Below are positions 62,912 through 64,000 of a stretch of 64,000 nt of DNA, in pieces (positions within the stretch are counted from its first letter, which is position 1; each line of letters starts with the position of its first letter). The notes under the pieces were generated by a model, which was not told the origin of the DNA, did not search any database, and saw nothing but the letters and a program-made list of their open reading frames with translations. The stretch lies in the NCBI RefSeq assembly GCF_044502415.1, contig NZ_CP172402.1, one strand, 5' to 3'. This DNA is from Haloimpatiens lingqiaonensis. GTDB taxonomy: Bacteria > Bacillota > Clostridia > Clostridiales > Clostridiaceae. The position numbers and the translations under genes were made by a program.

Positions 62912-64000
62912 ATGGTAAGTGTGGAAAAGAAAATTCTCAATTCAAATTTATTAATTTTTAAATTTGAAAACTACAATCTATCTTATCCAAAGGAAATAGA
63001 AGAATTTTTAAAATTCTCAACAAACAAGGGAAAATTTAAGGAATTTGAAACTTTAACCACTATGGGAAAATCCAGTTACGAAAAAATATACATAATAGGA
63101 CTGGGACTAACAGAAGAATTTAATACATCTGTACTATTTAAGTCTTTAGGCTTGGCACTTAAAAATATCAGGGAATCCATAGAATCTCTTGATATCTTAG
63201 ATAATTTTAATGATGATTTTGGATTTACTATAGGCGAAAGTATATCCTTATCTTTATACAAATTTAAGGGTTTTAAAAATGATTTTTCTCCAGTTAAATT
63301 AGAAAAAATAAACGTAATATCTTCTTGTAGAGAATCTATCGAAAGAGGATTAATTTCAGGAGAAAGTATAAACTTTTCTAGGGAAATAACTAATCTTCCT
63401 TCAAATATTGTAACACCAAAATATTTAGCTCAAAAATCTCAAGCTATAGCCACTGAAAACTCTTTAGATATAACTATATATGATAAATACATGTTAGAAA
63501 AATTAGGTATGAATTCAATAATAAATGTAGGAAATGGTAGCTGTCATGAACCATATTTAATAATACTACAATATCTAGGTGATCCAGACAGCAAAGAAAT
63601 CACCGCTCTAGTTGGAAAAGGTATTACTTTTGATAGCGGCGGACTTTCACTTAAACCATCTAAAGGAATGCATGGCATGGTAGGTGATATGGCTGGAGCT
63701 GCTTCTGTTTTAGGCGTTATGAAAGCCATAGGTAAATTAAAGCCTAAGAAGAATGTAATAGCTTTAATTCCTACTGCTGAAAACATGCCTTCTTCAAAAG
63801 CATATAAACCTGGAGATGTAATTAAAAGCTATAGTGGCAAAACTATACAAATAATCTCCACTGATGCAGAAGGCAGACTTATTTTATGCGATGCAATAAC
63901 CTATGCTAAGGAACTAGGTGCTACTACAATTATAGATGTGGCAACTTTGACAGGTTCCTGTGCTAATTTCTTGGGTAGTATAAATATTGGTTTATTCTCT
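62912..64000 (+). CDS. pepA: M17 leucyl aminopeptidase (cut by the window edge)
   Basis: Cytosolic zinc/manganese aminopeptidase. 363 codons are visible from the ATG at 62912, behind AGGGGGTG. The N-terminal macro-like domain covers about 1-160, and the catalytic domain has the metal and substrate motifs GKGITFDSGGLSLKP, the Asp in VGDMAGAASVLG, and STDAEGRLILCDA. The frame is open to the last base, so about 100-130 residues are missing. Minor departures from the usual NTDAEGRLVLAD are conservative. Confidence 0.94.
   Translation, partial: MVSVEKKILNSNLLIFKFENYNLSYPKEIEEFLKFSTNKGKFKEFETLTTMGKSSYEKIYIIGLGLTEEFNTSVLFKSLGLALKNIRESIESLDILDNFNDDFGFTIGESISLSLYKFKGFKNDFSPVKLEKINVISSCRESIERGLISGESINFSREITNLPSNIVTPKYLAQKSQAIATENSLDITIYDKYMLEKLGMNSIINVGNGSCHEPYLIILQYLGDPDSKEITALVGKGITFDSGGLSLKPSKGMHGMVGDMAGAASVLGVMKAIGKLKPKKNVIALIPTAENMPSSKAYKPGDVIKSYSGKTIQIISTDAEGRLILCDAITYAKELGATTIIDVATLTGSCANFLGSINIGLFS

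Overview
The window is low-GC, gene-dense DNA from an anaerobic, endospore-forming Firmicute of the genus Clostridium. Evidence for this is the sporulation and germination genes (yqfC, spoIIP, gpr, a spoIVFA/spoIVFB pair), the Bacillus/Clostridium order hrcA-grpE-dnaK-dnaJ-prmA-rsmE-mtaB-rpsU-yqeY-yqfC, the order mreBCD-minCD-spoIVFA/FB-rplU-prp-rpmA, and a full selenocysteine system. A proteolytic C. botulinum/C. sporogenes-like species is my best guess, but the sequence alone does not prove it. Most genes lie on the minus strand, so operons read from high to low coordinates.

Layout. 1-9.8 kb: the CIRCE-controlled heat-shock operon and the ribosome/tRNA modification genes behind it. 9.9-13.1 kb: hemW and lepA. 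13.1-14.7 kb: a gene-free island of nested repeats. 14.7-20 kb: spoIIP, gpr, rpsT (plus strand), holA and comEC. 20-22.5 kb: a full-length P-type ATPase relative that has lost its catalytic residues. 22.9-28.9 kb: a mixed region with flavin reductase, NifX-like protein, a degenerate helicase fused to a LexA-type peptidase, GIY-YIG protein, azoreductase-like flavoprotein, metallo-beta-lactamase-fold protein and nucleotidyltransferase. 29-34.9 kb: tRNA-Sec (selC), selB, selA and selD, with a second repeat island. 35-43 kb: comEA, a D,D-carboxypeptidase, an RluA-family synthase, and LCP-yqeK-nadD-yhbY-obgE. 43-48 kb: rpmA-prp-rplU with an L21-type leader, RNase G and a radical-SAM pair. 48-60.5 kb: spoIVFB/FA, mgsA, rodA, minE-minD-minC, PBP2, mreD-mreC-mreB, radC and maf, which together form the wall-elongation and division-site cluster. 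60.6-64 kb: SPOR-domain protein, NlpC/P60 hydrolase, GNAT-like protein and the start of an M17 aminopeptidase (plus strand).

Three genes carry single-base frameshifts as sequenced: selD, the RluA-family synthase and the B12-binding radical-SAM protein. In each, one base restores a product of normal family length, so they are either sequencing errors or recent mutations. selD also carries an in-frame UGA at the catalytic Sec/Cys position, so SelD here appears to be a selenoprotein.

The intergenic DNA is unusually structured. It holds five copies of a two-hairpin element of about 140 bp, two copies of a foldback element of about 268 bp with a compensatory base-pair change between them, two copies of a MITE of about 97 bp, and more than a dozen tandem arrays that share an exact 7-bp period although their unit sequences differ. 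These arrays and elements touch, and sometimes encode, the 3' ends of genes.
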